The notes under the pieces were generated by a model that worked only from the letters and a program-made list of their open reading frames with translations, did not search any database and was not told where the DNA came from. The translations under genes and the position numbers were made by a program. 64,000 bases of DNA from the NCBI RefSeq assembly GCF_016756395.1, contig NZ_AP018365.1, positions 4,625,001 to 4,689,000 of the forward strand, in the 5' to 3' direction. The DNA is from Streptomyces sp. SN-593. GTDB taxonomy: Bacteria > Actinomycetota > Actinomycetes > Streptomycetales > Streptomycetaceae. Shown here one piece after another: positions 9,401 to 16,333 of this stretch (position 1 is the stretch's first letter; the number at the start of each line of letters is the position of its first letter).

Positions 9401-9973
9401 CGCCTTGGGGGGTGGCAGGAGACTGTGCGGCCGGGCGGTGCCGACCGGTAGATGCACAGGCAGCCGGACGGAGGTGAGGAGCTTGCCCTGCGGGAAGCGG
9501 TAGGACTTTCCAGGCTTGGCGACCAGCATCCGCTGCCGCCGGTGGAAGGGGGGCGCGGAGGTGAGGGCCTGCTCATACACCTCCCAGCGCTCGGTGGCGA
9601 TCGACACCTCCACCCGCCGGGCGGGTGCGTCCGTGTCGTCGACCTGGTAGCCGCGTACCTCCGGTGGGAAGGAGGCGTACTGACGCAGAGCCCGTTCCCA
9701 GGTGCGCCGCCGCCGCAGCATCCACAGCAGGTGTCGGGCCACCCGGAGCATCCTCTCTCGCTCCGGCGTCCGGTCTCCGACCAGTGCGAAGGGGTAGCCG
9801 CCGAGCACCGTCCATGCCGCGATGGCCGGCTCTCCGCGGCAGAGGAGTTCCAGCAGGTACAGTCCCAGTTCCACACGGCACAACTGGTTGGGCCGGATCG
9901 GTCCCCTGTCCCGCGGCCAGGCGGGGCGGATGCGTCCGGCAGTACAAGTGAGCCAGGAGTTGCGGTCGCGCAT
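6404..9973 (-). CDS. DinG/XPD-like superfamily 2 helicase of the pPIWI-RE system
   Basis: 1189 aa. Walker A is GMVGAGKST near residue 260. Four cysteines lie between motifs I and II (TACPLD near 346, SPCTRL near 368, GCPLWAECPR near 415-422), as in Fe-S helicases of the DinG/XPD group. Motif II is VDEADR near 475, SGTS lies in the motif III region, and motif VI is QVIGRLVR near 1095. An acidic low-complexity insert sits near residues 580-625. The N-terminal 200 residues would correspond to the pPIWI_RE_Z module. The start overlaps the REase stop (TGATG) and the stop overlaps the pPIWI-RE gene region. Expected role: unwinding DNA or RNA-DNA duplex for the PIWI protein. Confidence 0.85.
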   Translation of the reverse strand: MRDRNSWLTCTAGRIRPAWPRDRGPIRPNQLCRVELGLYLLELLCRGEPAIAAWTVLGGYPFALVGDRTPERERMLRVARHLLWMLRRRRTWERALRQYASFPPEVRGYQVDDTDAPARRVEVSIATERWEVYEQALTSAPPFHRRQRMLVAKPGKSYRFPQGKLLTSVRLPVHLPVGTARPHSLLPPPKAGRPIETTWDELLTTARWMDWQLGITDPRKSWESRVSRIELDVLDSTGTAYRSSLKLSVTGLFHLVGMVGAGKSTLRDVLTVQIVRQERKVTIVVGDVAEQLSLVALFGALQLKVAPVLGTSTRARNAQRMHRRLAGTGSLPLLGHAAKHFPYLSTACPLDALRGAEALQPLDIIESPCTRLYPADARTATQGAAEPDVLFAEQQTDPPAAGTEDPSSDRPDTAHGCPLWAECPRQRGAHDLVDADIWVANPASLVYGLTPRHQNRERARFLELACVRSDLIIVDEADRVQMQLDSMFVPSATLVGRSPDSWLDELQTHTINEFAGKGRLQLSNADVDRWSSSLTASIAATNRLYSRLMRHPKLSEWVQADYFSTWTLQQKLVDDWFRERTAPDTSEEDDEPDIEFEEDLRGEDDLDSPESDTDRSEKDEEPTDPHSVRRAAVMDVLDAFRDDPLGGNHPENPELAELVKLAHELLHTLDEDRTRVEAGAVLKRLSGIALASADELAVKTMRFEFTLLLGVLQQRLDILTDLWPTVEAALNLESTDNQLSRRPPLDYGPLVPESPMGNILGFQFLTEEPDAGPESGSTVLRFFRCAGVGRSLVTGLHEVAALDGSPTAHVLLMSGTSWAGTAAGAHVLAPVRAILKSSPKERQALRRTSFRKLFIPGPDGKPLHLSGMRPDRRPKVLERMLDALARPREGQLKSDFEEELDLILSPKRKRLLVLVGSYEEGRRGFQLLDAIPRWKGKVCRLIADDAELEVSFGGAAQGDPLAVTEPGTLRRGDVSAFGAMDAEILIAPLMSVERGHNILNDAGKAAIGSVFFLARPHPRPHDIGLAVQGINSWVTRMVADDGFDELVSSAPDLNAAGRAFRREARIRWRRLLTRKMAWRHLDDEDKAAFTWDRLVVMWQVIGRLVRGGVPARVVFVDSRFAEREAAGRGPDTYRTGLLASMIHVLDPYFDDNGPVPLDQRQLVQTLYEPFYLALKAIPPYRPDAQRRAA

Positions 9974-11157
9974 CAGAACGGTCCCCCTGTCGGTTCGTCC
10001 CCCGAGTCCGCGTACCTAGTGCCGACACGGCCGGTTTCAGGAAGTTGTCGGGCGGCGCGGAGGAGTTCCCTGTCGGTCATGAGCTCCGGTGACGCGGACC
10101 ACCGGTAGCGCTCGAAGGTCGTGCGGAAGGCCGGCTGATCGCGCAGTCGGGCAGCCGGTATCACCCACACGCAGCGGTCGTAAGGTGGGTCGGGCGACGG
10201 CATGGTGGCCCGGCGGCCCAGCAGGGCCGGGCTCGCCCAGTCCTTGTGGTCGACGGCCAAGACCGTGTCGTCGGGCAATCGCACACGCATGCCGTAGGCG
10301 CCGAAGCCGGGCCACAGCTCCACGTCCGCCCCGATAGCCGTCAGTTGGCGGGCCAGCCGAGTCTCCATGGCGCCGGGCTCCGACACCCACTGGCGCAGCG
10401 GCCGGATCAGCAGTTGCACGCCGCCGCCGTCATCGGCCTGGTACTCGCGGCCTCGGCGCACTGTGTCCAGGTTGCGGCAGCGTTGCCGCTCGCACCACAG
10501 TCCGTCCTCGGTCGTGAGGTGCAGCAGCGTGTGACAGCGAGCGCAAGCGGTGTAACTTCGCCGCTCCCGGTCGAGGTAGCCGGCCGGCGCCGGCTGGTAG
10601 ACGTCGTGCATCAGGTCCACCAGGGGCCCCAGATCGCCGTCCGCTGCGGCGGGGATGGTCGTCAGCTCGCGGTGGGTGAGCACGGGGCGGCGTACCAGCA
10701 GCAGCCGAAAGGCCTGGTAAGCCTCCGGGTAGTTCTCTTCCCGACAGCGACTCGACGCGGCTGCCATGTAGCGCTGTTCGGAGTAGCGGGCGCCGGAGTC
10801 CTCCGCGTCCACGGCCCATTCGTAGCAGAGCTGGGTCGGCTGCCGGGTGGCCTTGTCCAGCAGCAGGGACCCCGGCGGCACCGCATCCGGCGGCAGTGTG
10901 ATCGGCCAGCGGTCCAAGGGGCGTTGCGCCGCCCACTCCACGAGGTGGGGCAGGCTCTCGGGGGGCCGTGCCTTGAGCATCAGGCAATTGAGAACCATAT
11001 TGTTCAGGGCGCGTTGTGCCTCGTCGGGGTAAGGCAGGGCGAACGTTCCCGGACTGGCGATGTCACTGAGACGGACCATGGCGGTGGCGACGCTCCGCAG
11101 GAGGAAGACGCCGTCGGTCTCGGACCATGGGGCCGAGCGGGCTGGCTGGTCGTTCAT
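9973..11157 (-). CDS. REase-fold protein of the pPIWI-RE system
   Basis: 394 aa. The C-terminal domain contains DVELWPGFGAYGMRVRLPDD followed by VLAVDHKDW (about residues 297-304), which fits the acidic and D/E-x-K core of restriction-endonuclease folds. A four-cysteine set in the middle (CARCHTLLHL and CERQRCRN) suggests a small zinc-binding module. The third gene of the described pPIWI-RE core is a REase of this kind, and its place between helicase and nuclease genes supports the call. The ATG directly abuts the stop of the upstream nuclease gene; its own stop overlaps the helicase start. Confidence 0.8.
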   Translation of the reverse strand: MNDQPARSAPWSETDGVFLLRSVATAMVRLSDIASPGTFALPYPDEAQRALNNMVLNCLMLKARPPESLPHLVEWAAQRPLDRWPITLPPDAVPPGSLLLDKATRQPTQLCYEWAVDAEDSGARYSEQRYMAAASSRCREENYPEAYQAFRLLLVRRPVLTHRELTTIPAAADGDLGPLVDLMHDVYQPAPAGYLDRERRSYTACARCHTLLHLTTEDGLWCERQRCRNLDTVRRGREYQADDGGGVQLLIRPLRQWVSEPGAMETRLARQLTAIGADVELWPGFGAYGMRVRLPDDTVLAVDHKDWASPALLGRRATMPSPDPPYDRCVWVIPAARLRDQPAFRTTFERYRWSASPELMTDRELLRAARQLPETGRVGTRYADSGDEPTGGPF

Positions 11158-12888
11158 TCAGCCCTTCTCGGCGCCGGGGGCGGACGGCTCGGCGGAGGGG
11201 CACCAGACGGCCATTTCGCAGTCCCGGCAGTGCGGGCCGGGGCGGGCGGCGGCGGTGGTGTCGGCGTGCCAGTCGGCGGCCAGAGCGTGGACGACCTCGC
11301 GTGCGGTAGCACGGTTCTCGGGATCGAACGGGTCGACGACGGTCAGTCGGGCGCCGTGCGGCCCGAGAACCTCCAGCTCGACCCGCGCGGCGGACACGTC
11401 CTCGCCGATGACGGGACTGGTGCTGAGCAGGATGGCGAGCGCGAGTTGCGGCCGTTCGCGGAGGGCGTCGGTGTCCTCAGGGGGATCGCGCCGGGCGTCC
11501 GTCTTCGTCTCCCGGTAGACCCAGGAGCGCCCGTCCCGGTAGAGCATGTCCGTCTTGGCCAGCACCACGACGTCGGCTGCGGTGTCGTGCACGACGACGG
11601 TGTGTTCGTGGACCACTTCGGTGACGCCGGACAGTTTGAACGGGCAGTAGCGTGCGTGCGCGGCGACCATCCGCGCACCGAGGTAGGCCTGTTCCTCGGG
11701 TATGGTCCAGCGTCCGGCCGACCACGGGGCCCGGCCATCGGGGGCGTCCTGGGGTCGGCAGGCGATCCCGGGGTGGGTCTCGTGGCGCTGCTGGATCCAG
11801 GCGTGCACAGCATGACCGCGGATGACGTGCGGGGTCAGCGCGTGTCCCTCGCGGTCCGGCAGCTTGAGGCGGCGCAGACGCTCCCGGGCGGGGCAGCCCT
11901 CGTCGCGATCCGGGCGGCCGGCATACGAACGCCCGTTGGTGACCGACCAGGTGCGGCGCGGCCGAGTCTGGTCGTCGATACTGAGGACGCCGCCGAGGCG
12001 GCTCAGCGCGGGGCAGTTGGGAGCGTACTTGCAGTCTTCGCAGTCGCGGCCCGGAACGAAGGTGCCCGCGGAGACGGCGGCGGTCAGTCCTGGAGCGCCG
12101 TACGCCGCGTAGCGCCGCGCCACGTCTTCGGGGCCTTCGGACACCGATGTGCGACGTTCCCCGTCAAGGCAGCTCACCTCCGTGATCCTCACCTCCTCGG
12201 GCTGCCGCCAGGCTGCCTCGCCGGCATCCAGCGCCAGCTGCGCATCGCGGCTCCAGTTGAAGCGGTTCGGCAGCCGGTGCGGTTCACCGCGGGCGACGAC
12301 CTGCGCGGCTGCCGCCAGGTCGGCCCGCTCCGCCTGGACGGCAGGCTCTGCGGTGCCGTACTGCGGCCCGCGCAGGCTCCTTGCGACCGGTAGGCGTAAC
12401 TCCCGCACCCGGCCGTCGGCCGAAGCATACGGACGGCCCCAGACACACTGTTCGTAGCGTTTGGCGTTTCGGCTGTCGGCCTCCCTGAGCTGGGTGACGA
12501 GCACCCAGGAGTGGGAGACGGGCAGGAGATCCGGCGGGCTGCCTTCCAGGTAGCGGTCGAGCGCGAAGCGGGTCCACGCGGCAAGCCCCGGGTCGGCCTC
12601 GGGCCGCTCCCGGCTCGGCGCCAGGGCCCGGCGAATGGCCTGCTCCCGTTCGACGCCGTCGTGCTCGATCAGATCGAGCGCCTCTCCGAACGGCCCGAGG
12701 TTGAAACTCTCCCGCGGATCCGCCTTGTACATCGGAAGCGGGCTGGTGGCCAGCTTGATCCCGGTGCGGGCTTTGAGCGCCCCCTTGTAGGGGCAGCTGC
12801 TGCGGCTCTGGCGGAGGAAGGAACCCGCGAATACACGGATCAGCCCGTTGGTCCAAGTGCTCTCAGGCGGTGGCGTCCAGGTCGGCAT
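11158..12888 (-). CDS. Cas4/RecB-like PD-(D/E)XK nuclease with Fe-S cysteines
   Basis: 576 aa. SWVYRETKTDARRD near residue 457 supplies the E-x-K of a PD-(D/E)XK core; the preceding acidic strand is VVVLAKTDMLY. C-terminal HCRDCEMAVWCPS (about 549-561) provides the clustered cysteines of Cas4/AddB-type Fe-S nucleases. A second cluster, RDCEDCKYAPNCPAL, lies near 280-292. It is the first gene of the five-gene operon. Cas4-like enzymes resect DNA ends; here it might process invader DNA or prepare guides or targets, which is inference. To my knowledge this nuclease is not one of the three core pPIWI-RE genes. Confidence 0.75.
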   Translation of the reverse strand: MPTWTPPPESTWTNGLIRVFAGSFLRQSRSSCPYKGALKARTGIKLATSPLPMYKADPRESFNLGPFGEALDLIEHDGVEREQAIRRALAPSRERPEADPGLAAWTRFALDRYLEGSPPDLLPVSHSWVLVTQLREADSRNAKRYEQCVWGRPYASADGRVRELRLPVARSLRGPQYGTAEPAVQAERADLAAAAQVVARGEPHRLPNRFNWSRDAQLALDAGEAAWRQPEEVRITEVSCLDGERRTSVSEGPEDVARRYAAYGAPGLTAAVSAGTFVPGRDCEDCKYAPNCPALSRLGGVLSIDDQTRPRRTWSVTNGRSYAGRPDRDEGCPARERLRRLKLPDREGHALTPHVIRGHAVHAWIQQRHETHPGIACRPQDAPDGRAPWSAGRWTIPEEQAYLGARMVAAHARYCPFKLSGVTEVVHEHTVVVHDTAADVVVLAKTDMLYRDGRSWVYRETKTDARRDPPEDTDALRERPQLALAILLSTSPVIGEDVSAARVELEVLGPHGARLTVVDPFDPENRATAREVVHALAADWHADTTAAARPGPHCRDCEMAVWCPSAEPSAPGAEKG

Positions 12889-12972
12889 TGCAATCTCCCG
12901 TGCGTCGGCCTCAATGGGACGCCATCATGGGAGCATCTCTTGTGAAGTCAGTCAACCAGCTCTTTCGAGTGA

Positions 12973-13026
12973 TTGAACTTAACGATATAGGCCTCTATGA
13001 TCCTTCGGATGCAGTGTGCGAGGAGG
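12973..13026 (+). promoter_or_regulatory. Near-consensus sigma70 promoter and RBS for the methylase gene
   Basis: TTGAAC at 12973-12978 and TATGAT at 12996-13001 are separated by exactly 17 bases, a strong match to the housekeeping promoter consensus and AT-rich for this genome. AGGAGGT at 13021 lies six bases before the ATG at 13032 and decides that start over in-frame upstream ones. The pPIWI-RE operon is transcribed the other way from 12888, so this 140-base gap serves both units. Confidence 0.75.
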
Positions 13027-13031
13027 TTACG

Positions 13032-15017
13032 ATGACGAGCGGTGCCGAGGTCACGGCAGCCGAGATCGCCCGCATCGCCGGCGTCGGCCCGGCGGCGGTG
13101 AGCAACTGGCGCCGGAGATATGCGGAGTTTCCCACCCCTACTGGCGGTACGGCGGCCAGTCCGCAGTTCTCGCTGTCCGACGTCATGGAGTGGCTCGAAG
13201 CACACGGTCGCCCGGTACGGCTTTCGCCGACCGACGAGGTGTGGCGTGCCATGGAGGCGCTGCGGGACCCAGGTCGCCCCGGCGGGATACTGGTCACGGT
13301 CGGGCTTCGCCTGCTCGATGAGAAGCTGCCGCGTTCCGGTCGGGCCGACGCCGGCGCCCTCCCCGAGGACCTGGGGGTCCAGGTCGACGCGCTGAGGGAA
13401 CAGTTGGGCGCCGGGCCGGCATTCGAGGTGCTGCTCGGACGCTGGGTGGAGGCGCATGCCCGCCATGTGGAGGTGACACCTGCCCCGGTGGCGGCGTTGA
13501 TGTGCGCGCTTGTCGGCACAGCGGACGATACGGCCACGCCTTCCGTGCTGGACCCCGCCTGCGGTACGGGCAGCCTTCTGCTCCAGGCCGCCGAGGACGG
13601 GACCGCTGTCCTCCTCGGCCAGGAGATCGACGCCGATCTGGCCGAAATCACTGCCCTCCGCCTTCGACTCCGCGGGCACCACGATGTCTCCGTGGCCGCG
13701 GGAAGCTCCCTGCTGGGGGACGTCCACTCCGCCGCACGGGTGCAGGGTGTCGTCTGCAACCTCCCGTTCGGCCAAAGAGACTGGGGCCGGTCGGAGTTGG
13801 GATACGACATTCGCTGGACGTACGGCCTACCGCCGAGGGGAGAGCCCGAACTCGCCTGGGTCCAGCATGCCCTGGCCCATCTGCATGACGGGGGCCGTGC
13901 GGTTCTCCTCATGCCCGCGGCTGCGGCCTCCAGGCCCTCAGGGCGCCGCATTCGAGCCGAACTGCTACGGCGCGGCACCCTGCGAGGGGTCGTGGCCCTG
14001 CCGCCCGGCTCGACCTCCACCCATACCCTGGGGACCCATCTCTGGTTGCTTCAGCCAGGCGACGAGCGCGCGCGGGGGCAGGTGCTCTTCGTTAACACCG
14101 AATTGCTAGCCGTCCCGCCCCGGGAGAATCGTGCCACTGGAACCGACTGGACGGCCGTAAGGGCCGCCGTTTCTTCGGCGTGGCGGCAATTCCAGGAGGG
14201 AACAGCTCTGGACCCCGCTTTCTCCCGCGCGGTTCCTGTGACCGAGCTCCTCGACGAGGATGTGGACATCACTCCGGCACGTCACGTCGGCCCGGTCCCC
14301 GGCGACGCCGTCGACGCCGCACAGCTGAAAAAGGACCAGGCTCGCTGGCTCGAGTCGCTGACCAAACTGGCAGAGGCACTCCCCGCCGTACGGGTGGCAC
14401 GGTCAGATATGCCGTCGGCCGGCCCGCGGACACTCGTGTCGCTGGAAGACCTCATCGGTTCCGGCGCCCTGCGGATGTGGCGCGGCTCTTCCGGTCGGGC
14501 GATGCCTGACGAGACGGCGGAGGAGGTCCCGCAGCTCACCCTGAACGACGGGTTGTCCCGCACGCCCCCCAGCAGCCATACGTACGACCGCGAGGCCGAG
14601 CGCATCCGTGACGGAGACGTTCTGGTCTTCGCGGGGATGCCGCAGGGCGCCCGACCCGCCGACCCGTGGGAAGTCGGAGCCGCGGTCGGGCCGGGAATCG
14701 CCGTGCTGCGCCCCGAACACGCTGATCTGGACTCGTGGTTCCTGGCGGGGGCACTGACCGCCAGTCCCGGTCTCGGACGCTCTGGCGCCGTCCCGGGGAC
14801 ATCCAGCCGCCCGAGCCGACTCGACCCTGGACGCTTCTTCCTCCCGGTCCGCGAGCCGGACGATCAGCGCCTGATCGGGCGTGCGTTCCGGGACATCGCA
14901 CGGTTCGAAGCGTGCTTGGACCAAGCCGTCGAGCACGGCCGTGGCGCCGCACGCCATCTGGCGGATGCGCTGGCTGCAGGACTGGCCGACCCGATCGACG
15001 ACGACAGGCAGGGCTGA
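13032..15017 (+). CDS. N6-adenine DNA methylase (HsdM-like) with N-terminal HTH
   Basis: 661 aa. Residues 1-50 look like a helix-turn-helix (TAAEIARIAGVGPAAVSNWR). SAM-binding motif I is DPACGTGSLL (Asp174 region) and the catalytic motif IV is NLPF at about 243-246, where NPPF/NPPY is usual; NLPF occurs in some HsdM homologues. Partial target-recognition-like sequence follows to the C terminus. Such enzymes methylate adenine N6 in a specific DNA sequence. No HsdS or HsdR is adjacent, so it may mark self DNA for the facing pPIWI-RE operon. The next gene starts one base after its stop. Confidence 0.85.
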   Translation: MTSGAEVTAAEIARIAGVGPAAVSNWRRRYAEFPTPTGGTAASPQFSLSDVMEWLEAHGRPVRLSPTDEVWRAMEALRDPGRPGGILVTVGLRLLDEKLPRSGRADAGALPEDLGVQVDALREQLGAGPAFEVLLGRWVEAHARHVEVTPAPVAALMCALVGTADDTATPSVLDPACGTGSLLLQAAEDGTAVLLGQEIDADLAEITALRLRLRGHHDVSVAAGSSLLGDVHSAARVQGVVCNLPFGQRDWGRSELGYDIRWTYGLPPRGEPELAWVQHALAHLHDGGRAVLLMPAAAASRPSGRRIRAELLRRGTLRGVVALPPGSTSTHTLGTHLWLLQPGDERARGQVLFVNTELLAVPPRENRATGTDWTAVRAAVSSAWRQFQEGTALDPAFSRAVPVTELLDEDVDITPARHVGPVPGDAVDAAQLKKDQARWLESLTKLAEALPAVRVARSDMPSAGPRTLVSLEDLIGSGALRMWRGSSGRAMPDETAEEVPQLTLNDGLSRTPPSSHTYDREAERIRDGDVLVFAGMPQGARPADPWEVGAAVGPGIAVLRPEHADLDSWFLAGALTASPGLGRSGAVPGTSSRPSRLDPGRFFLPVREPDDQRLIGRAFRDIARFEACLDQAVEHGRGAARHLADALAAGLADPIDDDRQG

Positions 15018-15018
15018 G

Positions 15019-16320
15019 ATGTTCGGCGGAGTGGGCGTCGGCACGTCCGAGATCTTCGGGGGCCACCTTTTGCGCTCCCGTTACCGGCTGGACCAGCCCC
15101 TCGGCAAGGGAGGAATGGGGACGGTCTGGCAGGCGTACGACACGACTCTCAGCCGCCCGGTGGCGGTGAAGTTCGCGAATCCCGCCGTGGCTTCGACACC
15201 TGAACTGCGGAGTGAGATCGTCAAGCGCTTCCAACAGGAGGCTGCGGTGACCGCGCTGTTCACGAGTGTCGCGGTGCCGACCGTCTATGACTTCGGGGAG
15301 GAGAGCGGGCATTTCTACCTCGTCATGGAACAGATTGACGGCGCGTCTCTCAAGGAGTTCCTGGACGAAGGCGACCTGCTCGAGCTTCCCGTCGCAGCCA
15401 GCATCATCGTTCCCATTTGCCATGTCCTCGCCGCGGCACATCGCGCCGGTGTCGTGCACCGCGACCTCAAGCCCTCCAACGTGATGATCTCCGCGCAGGG
15501 TTACACCAAGGTTCTGGACTTCGGCATCGCCCGCGTTGAGGGAGCCCTTGACGACACCAGGCTCACCACGGCGGGCAAGAATCCCGGCAGCGCCGCTTAC
15601 ATGCCGCCGGAGCAGGTCAAGGGGGAGGAGGTTACGGGGCGATCGGATCTTTACAGCCTGGGGTGTCTGCTGTACGAGATGCTGGCGGGCCGGCCCGTCT
15701 TTCACGACCAGAACGACCATGACCTCCGACAGATGCATGTCGTCGGCACTCCCGATCCGCTGGGCTTACTCCGAGAGGGGCTGCCCGATGACGTGCTCGC
15801 CCTCGTTGCCCGGCTTCTTGCCAAGGATCCCGCAGAGCGGCCCGCCACGGCGGACGAGGTGAACCGAGTTCTGCGCCCCTACCTGCCGATCAGCAGCGAC
15901 GGTCCCCCGGCCGGCTACCTTTGGCCAGACCCCACCCGTCCCTTCCGCGAGCCCTTCGCACCCGACGACGTGCCGATGACCGGTTCCCGGATCGAACTCC
16001 CTGGCACCGCAGCATGGACGTACCGTCCCCGGGCCGACGCCAAGGACCTCCACCATGAGGCGCGTCGCCTGCTCGCCACGAAACCGGCCCAGGCGGTAGA
16101 CCTGCTCACCGCACGACTGCCGGACTTCGGGGAGCAGTACGGTCTCCGCGCCCGTGAGGTTCTGGACCTGCGGTTCGATCTGGCTGAGGCGTTGCTAGCC
16201 AAGGGCGACCGCGAGGAGGCGCGGGCCGTATACATGGAGATCCAGCGGGACACCTTCGGAGTCCTGGGGCTGGAGGATTACGGAACCCGAGCGGAGGAAG
16301 GACTCTCTCTGTGCGATTGA
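15019..16320 (+). CDS. Ser/Thr protein kinase (Hanks type) with C-terminal helical domain
   Basis: 433 aa. The glycine loop is LGKGGMGTVW (30-37), the ATP-binding lysine VAVK at 51, the catalytic loop HRDLKPSN at 147-154, and DFGIA at 167-171; MPPEQ and SDLYSLGCLLYEM also fit an active bacterial kinase. After about residue 290 there is a Pro-rich linker and a helical, TPR-like tail (HEARRLLATKPAQAVDLL and ALLAKGDREEARAVYMEI). There is no transmembrane segment, so it is cytosolic. It starts one base after the methylase stop, so the two are co-transcribed. A kinase paired with a methylase recalls Pgl-type phage resistance, but no other Pgl genes are present. Confidence 0.9.
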   Translation: MFGGVGVGTSEIFGGHLLRSRYRLDQPLGKGGMGTVWQAYDTTLSRPVAVKFANPAVASTPELRSEIVKRFQQEAAVTALFTSVAVPTVYDFGEESGHFYLVMEQIDGASLKEFLDEGDLLELPVAASIIVPICHVLAAAHRAGVVHRDLKPSNVMISAQGYTKVLDFGIARVEGALDDTRLTTAGKNPGSAAYMPPEQVKGEEVTGRSDLYSLGCLLYEMLAGRPVFHDQNDHDLRQMHVVGTPDPLGLLREGLPDDVLALVARLLAKDPAERPATADEVNRVLRPYLPISSDGPPAGYLWPDPTRPFREPFAPDDVPMTGSRIELPGTAAWTYRPRADAKDLHHEARRLLATKPAQAVDLLTARLPDFGEQYGLRAREVLDLRFDLAEALLAKGDREEARAVYMEIQRDTFGVLGLEDYGTRAEEGLSLCD

Positions 16321-16333
16321 GGCGAGCGGGCGT

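Noticed and set aside
10246..12393. 715-codon plus-strand frame opposite the REase and Cas4-like genes
   Set aside because: Antisense shadow; the minus-strand genes have catalytic motifs and coupled starts and stops.
13032..16320. Pgl or BREX phage-resistance system
   Set aside because: A methylase-kinase pair is present, but there is no PglZ-type phosphatase, PglY/BrxC ATPase or BrxL, so those names do not apply.
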